A stretch of 64,000 bases of DNA from Limnephilus marmoratus (lineage: Eukaryota > Arthropoda > Insecta > Trichoptera > Limnephilidae): NCBI GenBank assembly GCA_917880885.1, contig OU862934.1, positions 31,294,734 through 31,358,733 of the forward strand, given 5' to 3'. The translations under genes and the position numbers were made by a program. Under the pieces are notes generated by a model. It was not told where the DNA came from. It did not search any database and saw only the letters and a program-made list of their open reading frames with translations. Positions within the stretch are counted from its first letter, which is position 1, and each line of letters starts with the position of its first letter. Shown one piece after another: positions 22,601 through 33,239 of this stretch.

Positions 22601-22989
22601 GCTGAATAGTAAGGCGGGTCACGATTGTATGGGGGAAAAAAAAAACTTGTTTTGGTTTGTCTGTTAGTGATAAAAGGGTGCTAAATGAAGATGTAAAATC
22701 ACGTAATTTTTTTAATAATATTTGGATATCATCTTCTTCCTCCGGATTGAGTTTGAAATTTCACAAAATAGAGAAAAACCCACCCTTGTTAAATCTCTAA
22801 AAAATACTAGATAAACGATTAAAAATGAACTTTTTTTCAATAAAACACAAATTAGACAGAATATTATGACTTATTTATTAAAAAAATATATGATTATAAT
22901 TAACATTATCTCAAGACAGTGTATTCAAATACCAGCAAAATCCTTCTTACTCTCAAATTTCGGCATTATTTTGCGAGACTCAATCTTTT

Positions 22990-23085
22990 GCCTTAATAGC
23001 CCAGGCAACGAAGACCAAAAAATACCAAATAGGGGAAATAATTCATGTAGAAGCCAATTTTGGCACAGTTGTAGGGGAAGGTGTC
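22990..23085 (+). pseudogene. C-terminal fragment of a second ORF B copy
   Basis: Translates as ...ALIAQATKTKKYQIGEIIHVEANFG..., matching the very end of ORF B on the other arm (REGLIIAQATKEK at 30176-30215), where a small deletion brings the stop codon forward. Everything upstream is replaced by subterminal element DNA, so this is only the 3' stub of copy 1. Confidence 0.55.
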
Positions 23086-23407
23086 CTTAACAAAATACTA
23101 AAAGTACTGGGGGGTGGGGGTGGAGCTAAGGGGGAGGGGGGGGGTTTAAAGGTCCCTTTTTTCAGTTTTTCGTTAATAACTCAAAAACTACTACCTTTAG
23201 CGAAAAAGTGTTAAGGTACTAAATTATCTCCATAAAATTCTCTACAAAAAAGGTTTTATAAATTTTTTTGTTAGGATCAATGCTTAAGCAGATAGGGAGG
23301 GGGGAAAATGTAAAATTAAAAAAAAAACTGTTTTAATTTTTAAAAATGAAATGTTTGTCGGTTAAAAATCAAATGCTAATTGTTAAAAAACCAAAAAATT
23401 AATGCTT

Positions 23408-23577
23408 AGGGGTCGTCCATTAATCACGTGACTCTCGAAAGGGAGGGGGGTTCGGAAAAAATCACCAAATATCACCGGGAGGGGGTGTGTAATGAGATAT
23501 CACGTGTATTTATTTTTGGGGGGGGGGGGGTTAAAAAGTTGCTAAAAAAACATCACGTGATTAAAGGACGACCCCTT
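23408..23577. mobile_element. MITE with GGGGTCGTCCATTAATCACG TIRs
   Basis: GGGGTCGTCCATTAATCACG at the left and its near complement (CACGTGATTAAAGGACGACC) at the right, with an internal G-run. It lies between the 3' ends of ORF B and ORF A. The other arm carries its counterpart at 29521-29803, so the MITE was present before the arms separated. A half copy is at 14430-14565. Confidence 0.6.
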
Positions 23578-24571
23578 AGGGATGTACCTTGAACATTGAA
23601 TTTCGTCGAAATCTAAACATTCATCGTCGTCAATGCTGTCTTCGACGGGGGCTTCGTTCATACATGAGCCGAGGCAGCCGCAGGCACCGGAGCAGGCAAT
23701 CCCTGCTTTGCGGCAACCGCAGCGCATCCCACACCCAGTCGTGCATCGGCAAAAGATCGTGTTCAAAATGGAGATGGGTGCCACAGGGTCGTTCGTGTTA
23801 ACTGGGTTAAGGATCCCATCTTCTCCCTTGACCCAACCCCATTGGATGGGTAGTAGAGGGTTGCCTAGCCACTGTTGTATCTGTAAAAAAGTAATGAGAC
23901 CAAGGTAAGTATTCATCACAAATTAATATTTGTAATAAGAAAGCAGTATTTAAAACTATATGCAACTGGATTTAATTACCTGTAGATATATTCTGAGCGA
24001 GTGTTGCTTTGAAGCTCCTCTGGTGGGAGGAAGAGTGGCCATGTCTGATTTGGGCTTCATTGACGCTTTCAAAAATGCCGAGTACCGATGTTTGTTTAGG
24101 TTGTCTTAATGAGCAGGCGCTTTGTATACAGCCAAAAAAAGTTTCTCGCCAGCCTGTTCAATATTCTCAGGTGATGCTGAGGGATCAGAGAATATTGGTG
24201 AAATGTCTTGGGTGAGGCCAGGATTTTCTGTGAAGAGCTTTACATTTACATTCCCACTTTACACTTTCCATATATCGCCGAGGTGGTGTCGCATCCGGAG
24301 AAGCTATGGAGAAGGAGAATTGTTTTGGCGATTGGAAGCTGTTGAAGTTGTCGCACCGAAAACAATTTGGTCTCCACATTCCCACGGCCCGGCTTCATTT
24401 ATTTATTTATTTATTTATTATTTAAACGCCCGTACATAGGGCTATTACATACATAATACAGGTGTATTGAACATTTACAAACATTATACATATATATATA
24501 TATAGAATAACATACAGTACATACATACGATGCATATTAGTACAACAAATATTTATCATTTTACAAACATA

Positions 24572-27390
24572 TCAGTTACATAAATAACTAGTTATTTTTG
24601 CTTTGATGCAAGACGGTGAGGTTTTGAAAATATCGAAAAGGTCTGTATACGTATTGGCAGTTCGGTGAAAACGCACTAGCGGTGAATGATAGGAATAGTT
24701 AGTGCTATGATTGTCACTGTGGAAAAGGTGGTGGAGTCGAGTTGGTTTAACAGGGACACGAATATTTATAACACTTAACATTTGAGGGCAGTCTATGAGA
24801 TTGTTCAGTAATTTAAAAAGTATAAGAATGTCATTAATAGTACGCCGGGTAGAAAGTAGTGGTAGGTTTAGATCAGATATTAATGCATTGTAGCGGATTT
24901 CAATTACAGGCTGTCTCAATTTGAATTGAACGTATCGAAGAAATTTTCTTTGAACTCTCTCCAAACGGTGTAAGTTATAGGTATAAATCGGAGACCATAC
25001 AGGAGATGCATAGTCCAGCTGCGATCTTACAAGAGAGCAGTAAAGTAGCTTAATTGACTCAATGTTTTGAAAAGTCCTTGTGTTACGTATTACAAAACCT
25101 AGAATTTGCATGGCCTTATTGGAAATTGTTTCACAGTGACGATCAAATGCAAGTTTCCGGTCAAAGATAACACCAAGGTCTTTGATAAATGGTACTAATG
25201 CAATTTCATTATTGTTAATTAAATACGATGTAGATATTGGAATCCGTGAACGGTAAAAACACATGTGGAAACATTTTTTTACGTTTAGGAATAATTTATT
25301 TATTTCACACCAGCTAGCAAGTCTATCTAAATTTTGCTGAAGGATAAGTGCATCATTTAAACATTTTATAATCTTAAAAAGCTTTAGGTCATCTGCGAAT
25401 AGAATGAATTTGACATTATCGAAACATAAAGATAGATCATTTATAAATAAAATGAAGAGAAGTGGGCCCAGATGAGAGCCTTGAGGAACTCCCGAAGTTA
25501 CTTTAAATTTATACGAAAATTTATTATTTAATTTTACCATGAGTTCACGGTTACAGATGTAACTATTCAACCATTTTAGGAATGATCCATGTATACCAAG
25601 GGCTTGCAGTTTCGCGAGAAGGATATTAATATTTACTTTATCAAAGGCTTTTGAAAAGTCAGTATATATTGAATCTACTTGTGCATGAGACGTGAAAGCT
25701 TCACAGATATAGTGTTCATATAATAGAAGATTGGTTGTGGTTGACCGTCCGGTAACAAAACCATGCTGTTCTGGAGTAATAATATGCCTAAACTTATCAG
25801 CAATCTTATCTAAGACAATACTTTCAAACATTTTCGGGATGGTAGACAGTATGCAAATTGGTCTATAATTTAAAACACAATTTTTATCACCTGATTTAAA
25901 TACAGGTGTCAAGTGATTAAGTTTCCAAGGACCAGGAAATATTCCAGTTCGGAGTGAGAGATTAAATATGTGTTGAAGAGGAGCTGCTATAAACTGAGCG
26001 CATTCCTTTATGAATACCGGAGGAATTTTGTCAGAACCTGACCCCTTCTTACAATCTAGAGATCTGATCTTTTTATTAACATCATCCAGGGAAATGTGGC
26101 ATGTTGATATATCAGTGACATTGGTGTATTTAAATTCAGGTAAAGACACATTATCATTATTGTGTTCATAAACACTTGAGAAATAATCAGCAAAGAGATC
26201 AACTATTTCTTGATCATTGTCAGCATGTTTGCGCCCTGAATACATTGATCTAGGACAGCCGTTATTGTCTTTAAGAGACTTCACATAATTCCAAAAATGT
26301 TTTGGATTTGACTTGATAGTCTGCTCTACATCTGTAATATAATCTGAATAGCATTTTTTAGATAGACTTTTACATTTATTTCGTAAATCAGAAAAAATTT
26401 TATAGCAGTCAATAGAGTTATTGGATTTATAGTTAATGTGAGCAATTTTTTTACATTGAATGAGTTTTTTTAGTTCAGTACTAACCCATTTTGGGTAACA
26501 ATCGTTTCGTTTTACAATAGATGTTGGTATGCAATTTTCAATGGTATTATAAAGGATTGAATTAAACACATTTGTTGCTTCTTCTACGTTTGTTGACATA
26601 AAAATGGGGGACCAATTGAGTGAAGACAGATATAATCGCACTTGTTTATAATCAGCTTTCTTGTAGTTTCGTGCGTGAATAGGAGATTGGGGGGTAAGTT
26701 CAATGGGGGCCAAATAAATGATCGCTTGTAATGGGGAATGATGAGAGTCAATGGATACTATTGATTCTTGCGATTCGCTGACATTACTATTTATTATTAA
26801 TGTTTGATATGACAAGATCAAGAATTCTATCATTTATATTTTTAACATGATTTAATTGTTTAAGATTGATAAAGTTAATGGTATCAATGATTAATTGGGC
26901 TTTGGCAGAAATGGGATTTGAAGATTCAGTTGGTTGTGCCCAGTTTACATTTGGAAGATTAAAATCCCCAAAAATTATCAATTTTGCATCAGGATATTTC
27001 ATTTTCAATGATTCAATTTCATCACAATGTTTACAATACACATCAACACTAGCTTGGGGGGGGATGTATGCACACACAATAATTATTTTTGTCGTTTTTA
27101 GTTTCGCTAATATAGCTATTTGTTCAATGTTTTTATTTTTTAGTTTTAATAGTTTTGAATGAAACAACTTTCTGATCGATATTAAAACCCCTCCGCCAAT
27201 AATATTTTCACGATCCAGCCGGTAAATATCGTAGTTGGTGAAGCCTAATTCAGGGGAAGATATTTTTTCATGAAGCCAGGTTTCTGTTAGGCAGTACACA
27301 TCGTTGTTTAACGTTGGAATATTACATCTTAGGGTGTTGAGCTTGGTGCGTAAACCTCTAACATTTTGGTAGTAGAGTGTTAGTTTTGTG
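24572..27390 (-). pseudogene. LINE ORF2: APE endonuclease plus reverse transcriptase, one frameshift
   Basis: The endonuclease frame is open from about 27390 (YYQNVRGLRTKL, then CLTETWL, GGGVLIS, YIPPQ, FGDFNLPNVNW, DLVISN) and ends at 26787. The RT frame opens at 26833 and runs 753 codons to 24572. It contains CKKGSGSDKIP, LNYRPICIL, HGFVTGRSTTTN, YTDFSKAFDKV, TSGVPQGSHLGPLLF, FADDLKLF and a thumb/connection region with LDYASPVWSP. The two frames are joined if one base near 26790 is corrected, so this was a single endonuclease-RT protein for target-primed integration. FADD in motif C and a complete APE domain fit the Jockey/CR1 group. It is probably inactive now because of the frameshift. 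Confidence 0.85.
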
Positions 27391-27852
27391 GGGAGTTTTT
27401 TGAATGAGCCTTAACGATTTTGGGTATACCATTAATATGTTTGATTAGTATATCTGTTTCTCCCTTTTTCTTTCGCTCCTCCATTTTGTTCCACAAATCT
27501 GTTAATTGCTGTCTTTGCTGGAGCGTCCTATCAGGTTTAAGTCGAATGCCATTTGGTAATCTGGTTTTATTAAATATAAACTGTTTAGCTTGCATGGTGT
27601 CTTTTAGTTCAATTTTTATAGGTCTCACGTTATCCAATATTTTTCTGCCAATTCTATAGATCTTCATTTCGTCAAAGTTAATCTCTGCATTCATCAAACT
27701 TAATGTAGACATGACTTGTTTTTTATCTTCAGTAATGCATTCTGCGGTCGAATTTGAGTTGCATTCCGGGACATTTAGTAGTATCACATTCTTGGAACGG
27801 ACCTTACGTTCCTCCATTTCAGCTAACATATCACAAAGAGGAGTTATCTGGG

Positions 27853-27883
<31 letters not shown>

Positions 27884-28185
27884 ATTGCTTCTTCACAATT
27901 TATGTAGGTACATATATTTTTAGCATGTAATTATTAACCCCACTAGGGTTCGCCTGTATCGGATTGTTGTGCTATCTTTTCGTAAGTCATTAATTTACCT
28001 TCAAGGATTCCAACTTTTGTTCCAACGTCAACCATAACCCCAGAAAGTTTGGATAATTTACCCAGAAGTCTTGCCATCTGATCTTTTGTTAGTTTTAGAG
28101 ATGGATCCGCTATGGCATTATGGATGCCTTCCAATAGCTCTTTTGCCATATTTATTGACGAGAGAGCATTATCATTTGAATTCAT
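27380..28185 (-). pseudogene. LINE ORF1 (nucleic-acid-binding protein), interrupted
   Basis: The N-terminal part (MNSNDNALSSINMAKELLEG..., 28185-27945) and the C-terminal part (27829-27380: RSKNVILLNVPE, IYRIGR, RPIKIEL, LPNGIRLKPDRTLQQR) are separated by an 88-bp LINE-tail insertion. The C-terminal part resembles the RRM/CTD-like ORF1 proteins of LINEs, which bind element RNA as a chaperone. The coiled-coil-like N part fits the usual trimerisation region. It lies just upstream of and overlaps ORF2. Confidence 0.6.
27856..27944 (-). mobile_element. Short LINE 3'-end insertion in ORF1
   Basis: Minus strand: about 60 bp of AT-rich 3' UTR followed by an (AATA)n tail of seven or more units, flanked by CTGGGG/CTAGGG, a likely short TSD. 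It breaks ORF1. Confidence 0.55.
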
Positions 28186-28758
28186 TTTCGAGTAAATGAC
28201 CGTGACAGCTCTATACACAAATAACCACTGGAGTTCGCAACAACTGTCACTAGATCGAAATAATTTGAAATCACTTGAATTTGTGCACTTTTCCGAAGAT
28301 TTCTGTCACTTTGAAAGACTTTGAACACTTTAATTATTAATTTTACGGAAGCAAAACAAAAACATACACCTGTCACTTTGAGGTATTATTGTTGTAATGA
28401 AATATATATTGATTGATGGTGGTGCCAATCCAATGAGGAGAACTAACAAGTCCACATCCTCCGCAACTATTGCTACATTTGAATGTAGAGCAGCTTCATC
28501 CAACCCACACCTCACAATAGTGCTATCAGCATCCCCTGTAGCAACAGTTGTTTTAATCCCGGCGGCTGTCATTTTATCGCTGAGTAAGTGAATCAACCTT
28601 GTTTTGTTTCTTTCGAGCGGAGCAGAAGCAAAGGAGGCTCCGAAAGAGAAAGAAGAAAGAGAAAGAGAAAGAGAAGTTTCTCCGGAAGAGAAACTTCCGT
28701 TGACATCAACTTTCACGTAAAAACGACCATCACCATTCAACAAGAACATTTTCTTGCT

Positions 28759-29501
28759 AACAGCTTCCAATCGCTAAAACGATTCTCCTTCTCCATAGCT
28801 TCTCCGGATGCGACACCACCTCGGCGATATATGTAAATAGTAAAGTGGGAATCGCTAAGCTCTTCACAGAAAATCCTGGCCTCACCCAAGATATTTCACC
28901 AATATTCTCTGATCCCTCAGCATCACCTGAGAATATTGAACAGGCTGGCGAGAAACTTTTTTTGGCTGTATACAAAGCGCCTGCTCATTAAGACAACCTA
29001 AACAAACATCGGTACTCAGCATTTTTGAAAGCGTCAATGAAGCCCAAATCAGACATGGCCACTCTTCCTCCCACCAGAGGAGCTTCAAAGCAACACTCGC
29101 TCAGAATATATCTACAGGTAATTAAATCCAGTTGCATATAGTTTTAAATACTGCTTTCTTATTACAAATATTAATTTGTGATGAATGCTTACCTTGGTCT
29201 CATTACTTTTTTACAGATACAACAGTGGCTAGGCAACCCTCTACTACCCATCCAATGGGGTTGGGTCAAGGGAGAAGATGGGATCCTTAACCCAGTTAAC
29301 ACGAACGACCCTGTGGCACCCATCTCCATTTTGAACACGATCTTTTGCCGATGCACGACTGGGTGTGGGATGCGCTGCGGTTGCCGCAAAGCAGGGATTG
29401 CCTGCTCCGGTGCCTGCGGCTGCCTCGGCTCATGCATGAACGAAGCCCCCGTCGAAGACAGCATTGATGACGATGAATGTTTAGATTTCGACGAAATTTA
29501 A
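28759..29501 (+). pseudogene. ORF A copy 2: C-terminal half with intact CXC domain
   Basis: The exon 28759-29117 begins abruptly at QLPIAKTILLLHSFSGCD at the head-to-head junction. A 99-bp intron (29118-29216, GTAATT...TTACAG) follows, then the exon 29217-29501 with IQQWLGNPLLPIQWGWV and the Cys-rich domain, ending in TAA. It carries the same internal TAA (28989-28991) as copy 1, so both copies descend from one already-defective parent. Otherwise the frame is cleaner than copy 1. The PIN/XPG half is missing. Convergent with ORF B, with about 675 bp between the two stop codons. Confidence 0.65.
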
Positions 29502-29520
29502 TGTTCAAGGTACATCCCTA

Positions 29521-29803
29521 TGGGGTCGTCCATTAATCACGTGATGTTTTTTTAGCAACTTTTTAACCCCCCCCCCGTGGTGATGTGTGGTGAGGTTTTA
29601 GACTAACCCCCCCCCCCCCCCCAAAATCACGTGTATTTTTTTTAGTACAAAGTATTTTTTAAAGTAAATTTTCAGAATATTATCACGAAAAATAAATACA
29701 CGTGATATCTCATTACAGACCCCCTCCCGGTGATATTTGGTGATTTTTTCCGAACTCCCCCCCCCCCCCTTTCGAGAGTCACGTGATTAATGGACGACCC
29801 CTA
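29521..29803. mobile_element. MITE with GGGGTCGTCCATTAATCACG TIRs (arm 2)
   Basis: Same element as 23408-23577 but about 110 bp longer. It has both TIRs (GGGGTCGTCCATTAATCACG at left and CACGTGATTAATGGACGACC at right) and long C-runs inside. Confidence 0.65.
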
Positions 29804-30175
29804 AGCATTAATTATTTGGTTTTTTAACAAAAAGCATTTGATTTTTACCGACAAACATTTCATTTTTAAAAATTAAAACAGTTTTTTTTTAATTTTACAT
29901 TTCTCCCCCTCCCTATCTGCTTAAGCATTGATCCTAACAAAAAAGTTTATATAACCTTTTTTGTAGAGAATTTTATTGAGATAATTTAGTACCTGAACAT
30001 TTTTTCGCTAGAGGCAGTAGTTTATGAGTTATTAACGAAAAACTGAAAAAAGGGACCTTTAAACCCCCCCCCTCCCCCTTAGCTCCACCCCCACCCCCCA
30101 GTACTTTTAGTATTTTGTTAAGGACACCTTCCCCTACAACTGTGCCAAAATTGGCTTCTACATGAATTATTTCCC

Positions 30176-32314
30176 CTATTTTTCCTTCGTTGCCTGGGCT
30201 ATAATAAGACCTTCTCTTGCAGACTTCGTACATAAAGTAGTCGAGGCTTCAGTAACAGTCTTTACAGCTCTTTCAACTGCTTGAGTATGACATGGCAGAC
30301 GCAGAAGAGGCAATTTACCTTCTCCCCCCTGTGCTACAAATAATTGAAGATCTTCACCCGATATATTCTTCAGTATTGGGGGTTCGGTTACATTTTGCTG
30401 CCAATTAATAAGGTCGTAGTAATATGATGCATCGAGGTTTATGTTTGGAAGTTGGAACAGCCTTGTTTTACTTAGTTTCTTACTGCGTGCTTTTAGAACA
30501 CGACGCGCAGCTAATTCCCGGATATGCTTGTGAGGGTCAGTTAACATTGCAAGAAGTAAATTTTCGGAGTGTGCGAAGTAACTGTTTCTTTCTATGACTG
30601 GATCAATTATAGTTTTTAGTTCAGGGGATAAGTATCTAGACGCTGAAATTAGCTGCCATAGGTAACGTGCTCCATCTTTACAGGTGGGATGAGTTTTAAT
30701 ACTGAACCAAGTCAGAGCATAAACTTTGACAACGTACGTTGCTAAAATAATAAGATTCTCTGTAGGAGCTTCCGTTGCAACGTAAAGACGAAGAATTTGG
30801 TTAGCACGCGTAAGCCATCTGGCATGAGACATTTTTCCAGGAGATTTGTGGCCTAAATCTTCAGGTAATTCCCCCACCGTAACTGCAGATACGATTTTAT
30901 ACAAATATAACTGATCTGTACTTAGGTCTTTAGTTAATAATTCAGGCAACTCTCCGTCAATTTTCTGAAAATGAACAATAGGCTTTTTTTCACAGTTTTC
31001 TAAAGCTAGTCCTTTTGTCCCTGAATATGTTTGAGGTCCAGATGTCTTACCGTCAAGATGTGTGAACAAATGACGAAATGGTAACTCGTTCATGTGAAGC
31101 AAGCAAATTATCCATTGCAATGGTTTATCCAAACGTTTTTCAAGCAAACATATTATACCTCCATGTTTTCCAACGTTCACGTTCGTTCCGTCACATCCAA
31201 TAGCCATTAATGGTTCAAATGGTATTTCTTCCTTTAAAAAATAATCGACAATTGTTCTTTCTATAACTTTTGACGTGCCAGAGTTTGGTGCAATATAACC
31301 CAAATATATTGAGTCTGGCTCTTTTATCATTGAAATATGCTCTTCAATGATTAGTTTTCTGAAATGCCTCCCCCCTTTTTCCCTGATAATTAATGTTTTA
31401 TCTTTCCGGCCATCAAAATATAATGCGGGTATTTGTAAAACTATGTGTTGTGCCTTAATATTTTCCCTTGTTTTTTTTCGTTCTCTGCGAAGTTTACTTT
31501 TATCAATAACTGGAATATTAGACTTGATGTCATACAGAACTGCTGAGGCAATGGCTGCCGCTGCTCTATCCGAAACTCCATATCTATCACAAGTTTTCGA
31601 CAGTGTAGAATAATCATTAGTGAATGCAGCCTGCTTCTGAGGCATTTGAGATACAACATTTGGTTTGAAAACATCATTGCAATCGGATTCATTTGATGAA
31701 GAAGACGTGGAAATATCGATTAGAGAGGTAGTTGGCTTACCTGTGCTTTCCTTTTTAGACGTACGCAAGGATTTTTGCTTCAGAAGTTTTCTTTTCAACG
31801 CAGTTTTCATTCGTTTTGTTGTAGCGGTATCCACATTTCCTATTATCATTTTTCGTGTGGTACGTTGGTCACTAATGAAACTCTGTTCATTTACAGGTAT
31901 TTTTTTATCTTTAGGACAGTCACATTTACTGAAATCTTTGCATTTGCAAGACGAAATATCAAACAGCACTTTACTTCTGCGACGGAATTCCTCCATTTTT
32001 TTCTCCGGTATTTTAGGATGTGACTTAAGGAGGTTTTTGCATTTAAAATGATATGACCTCAACATGCGTGCTACTCGCGAGTGTGTAACGATGGGAATAG
32101 AAGCCTTTCTCCATATTTCTTCAATTCGTGCTGTCACAGTACACTCTATTTGCTGAAATTTGGGTTCTAGTTTGGTCTCTTGATTTAATTTTATTTGATG
32201 CCTGGTCCACTCAAAAAACTTCATAACATCACAATAAGTTGGTAAAACATTGTCTTTAACGTCGCAAATTTCACCAAATATGGGACTTTTTAACGCATTC
32301 CGTGTACGTTCCAT
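30176..32314 (-). CDS. ORF B: 712-aa RNase H-like transposase candidate
   Basis: An intact 712-codon frame from ATG at 32314. Visible regions: an N-terminal basic/Cys cluster CKCKDFSKCDC (about residues 123-133) followed by SDQRTTRKMIIG; a low-complexity Ser/Lys linker (about 165-215); YFDGRK (D301); AIGCDGTNVNVGK (D375); WIICLLHMNEL (H407); TSGPQTYSG; MSHARWLT (about 495-502); and HTQAVERAVKTVTEAS (about 676-691). The order D, D, C..H, RW, E is reminiscent of hAT-type RNase H-fold transposases, but it is not a standard hAT protein. I recall similar motifs in many unnamed arthropod proteins. It starts about 1.3 kb inside the right TIR. A hAT element at 32359 lies just upstream and may have displaced its promoter. 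It is the best candidate for the transposase of the 11-kb element. The last few residues differ from the arm 1 stub because of a small deletion. Confidence 0.7.
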   Translation of the reverse strand: MERTRNALKSPIFGEICDVKDNVLPTYCDVMKFFEWTRHQIKLNQETKLEPKFQQIECTVTARIEEIWRKASIPIVTHSRVARMLRSYHFKCKNLLKSHPKIPEKKMEEFRRRSKVLFDISSCKCKDFSKCDCPKDKKIPVNEQSFISDQRTTRKMIIGNVDTATTKRMKTALKRKLLKQKSLRTSKKESTGKPTTSLIDISTSSSSNESDCNDVFKPNVVSQMPQKQAAFTNDYSTLSKTCDRYGVSDRAAAAIASAVLYDIKSNIPVIDKSKLRRERKKTRENIKAQHIVLQIPALYFDGRKDKTLIIREKGGRHFRKLIIEEHISMIKEPDSIYLGYIAPNSGTSKVIERTIVDYFLKEEIPFEPLMAIGCDGTNVNVGKHGGIICLLEKRLDKPLQWIICLLHMNELPFRHLFTHLDGKTSGPQTYSGTKGLALENCEKKPIVHFQKIDGELPELLTKDLSTDQLYLYKIVSAVTVGELPEDLGHKSPGKMSHARWLTRANQILRLYVATEAPTENLIILATYVVKVYALTWFSIKTHPTCKDGARYLWQLISASRYLSPELKTIIDPVIERNSYFAHSENLLLAMLTDPHKHIRELAARRVLKARSKKLSKTRLFQLPNINLDASYYYDLINWQQNVTEPPILKNISGEDLQLFVAQGGEGKLPLLRLPCHTQAVERAVKTVTEASTTLCTKSAREGLIIAQATKEK

Positions 32315-32358
32315 TGCGAAAACTTGTGCAACGCGACCTACCGCTTAAAGAGCCATAG

Positions 32359-33239
32359 CAGGGATGTTCTGCCCAAAAAAATTATTTCCCCAGATTTCGA
32401 GGTGAAATTTCCCTAGATTTCCGGGGTACCACATTGGCAAATCAAAACTCGCGTCGAGGGGGGGGGGGGGTTGTCGGACTTTGAAATAAAGGACTTAGAG
32501 TGGTATTTCTTTTATATATAATAAGCTTTTTTTGTATTTCTTCGGCATTAACTGTAAAAATTTCGAGAAATTTTGTTTTTAAAATTTTTATTTTCTATGT
32601 TACATAAATAATTATATTTAAAAAAAAATTATGATATTTAAGTAAAAAAATGCATATAGGAAATAAAACTTAATACAAAAATCATAATAATCACATTTAA
32701 GCGATTAACTACGTAGTCACCTGATTGTATAACACTGATCCTGTTATATTATGTTAATTAATATGATTAATTAATTGGAAAGGTATCGGAACTTGGTAGA
32801 TGTACTTATAATACTGTGCTTTTTCAAATAAAACCCTTTTTGCTAAGTGAAATAGTAATTTCAAAGTATGTAGTACTCACCACTGAATTAGAAACGGAAT
32901 TCCAAATAAAAAACACTTAACAATCACCAAAAAAACGGAACTTACAACTTAATTTTTTTTTTCAGAGGTCCCCATTAATCTTTTTAGATACACAAGATCA
33001 TTTTGAGTTTTCAGTGTTAAAAATATCATTGTTTGATAACATTGCATGTAAGGACATCAACAATATTTAAGATTCGTGGGAATCCCAAAAAAATATATAA
33101 TAACAGTAATATTGTCATATGTAATAAAATTTTTGCCAGAGTTCGAAATTTACCTAGATTTTGTGCTGATTTCCCTTTTCCCTAAAAAATATTTTTCTCC
33201 CCTAGATCTAGGGAAATTTCCCTAGACATACCATCACTG
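32359..33239. mobile_element. Non-autonomous hAT element, intact, 881 bp
   Basis: Ends CAGGGATGTTCTG and (complement) CAGTGATGGTATG, hAT-type CAGNGATG TIRs. Flanks AGCCATAG (32351-32358) and AGCCGTAG (33240-33247) form a 7/8 8-bp TSD. Both subterminal regions hold a TTTCCCTAGA-type motif. No coding capacity. A second copy is the scaffold at 34698-43129. Confidence 0.85.

Larger units (their letters stand above)
24397..28396 (-). mobile_element. Jockey/CR1-like LINE, nearly full length
   Basis: 4.0 kb inserted into ORF A copy 1. The 3' end carries (AAAT)n (plus-strand TTTATTTATT at 24397). ORF1 and ORF2 are both present, ORF2 with endonuclease and reverse transcriptase. The 5' end is at the codon break NIYF. 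It has only one small nested insertion (27856-27944) and one frameshift, so it is fairly young. The TSD is too short to define. Confidence 0.8.
23594..28765 (-). pseudogene. ORF A copy 1: PIN/XPG-like plus CXC Cys-rich protein, split by a LINE
   Basis: Read on the minus strand as 28765-28397, [LINE 24397-28396], 24396-23980, a 99-bp GT-AG intron (23979-23881), and 23880-23594. The first part has ATGDADSTIV and VAEDVDLLVLL, acidic motifs of PIN/XPG-type nuclease folds. Rejoining across the LINE restores the reading (NIYF into KPGRG). Next come FSGCDTTSA, LPPTRGASKQHS and IQQWLGN...WGW. The C terminus holds about ten Cys (CRCTTGCGMRCGCRKAGIAC) resembling a CXC/tesmin-type zinc domain. Defects: TAA at 24106-24108, stops after a small change near 24235, and loss of the normal stop (CAA at 23594). 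The N terminus is truncated at the head-to-head junction. This architecture recurs in many uncharacterised arthropod and other metazoan proteins as I recall them; the function is unassigned. Confidence 0.6.
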
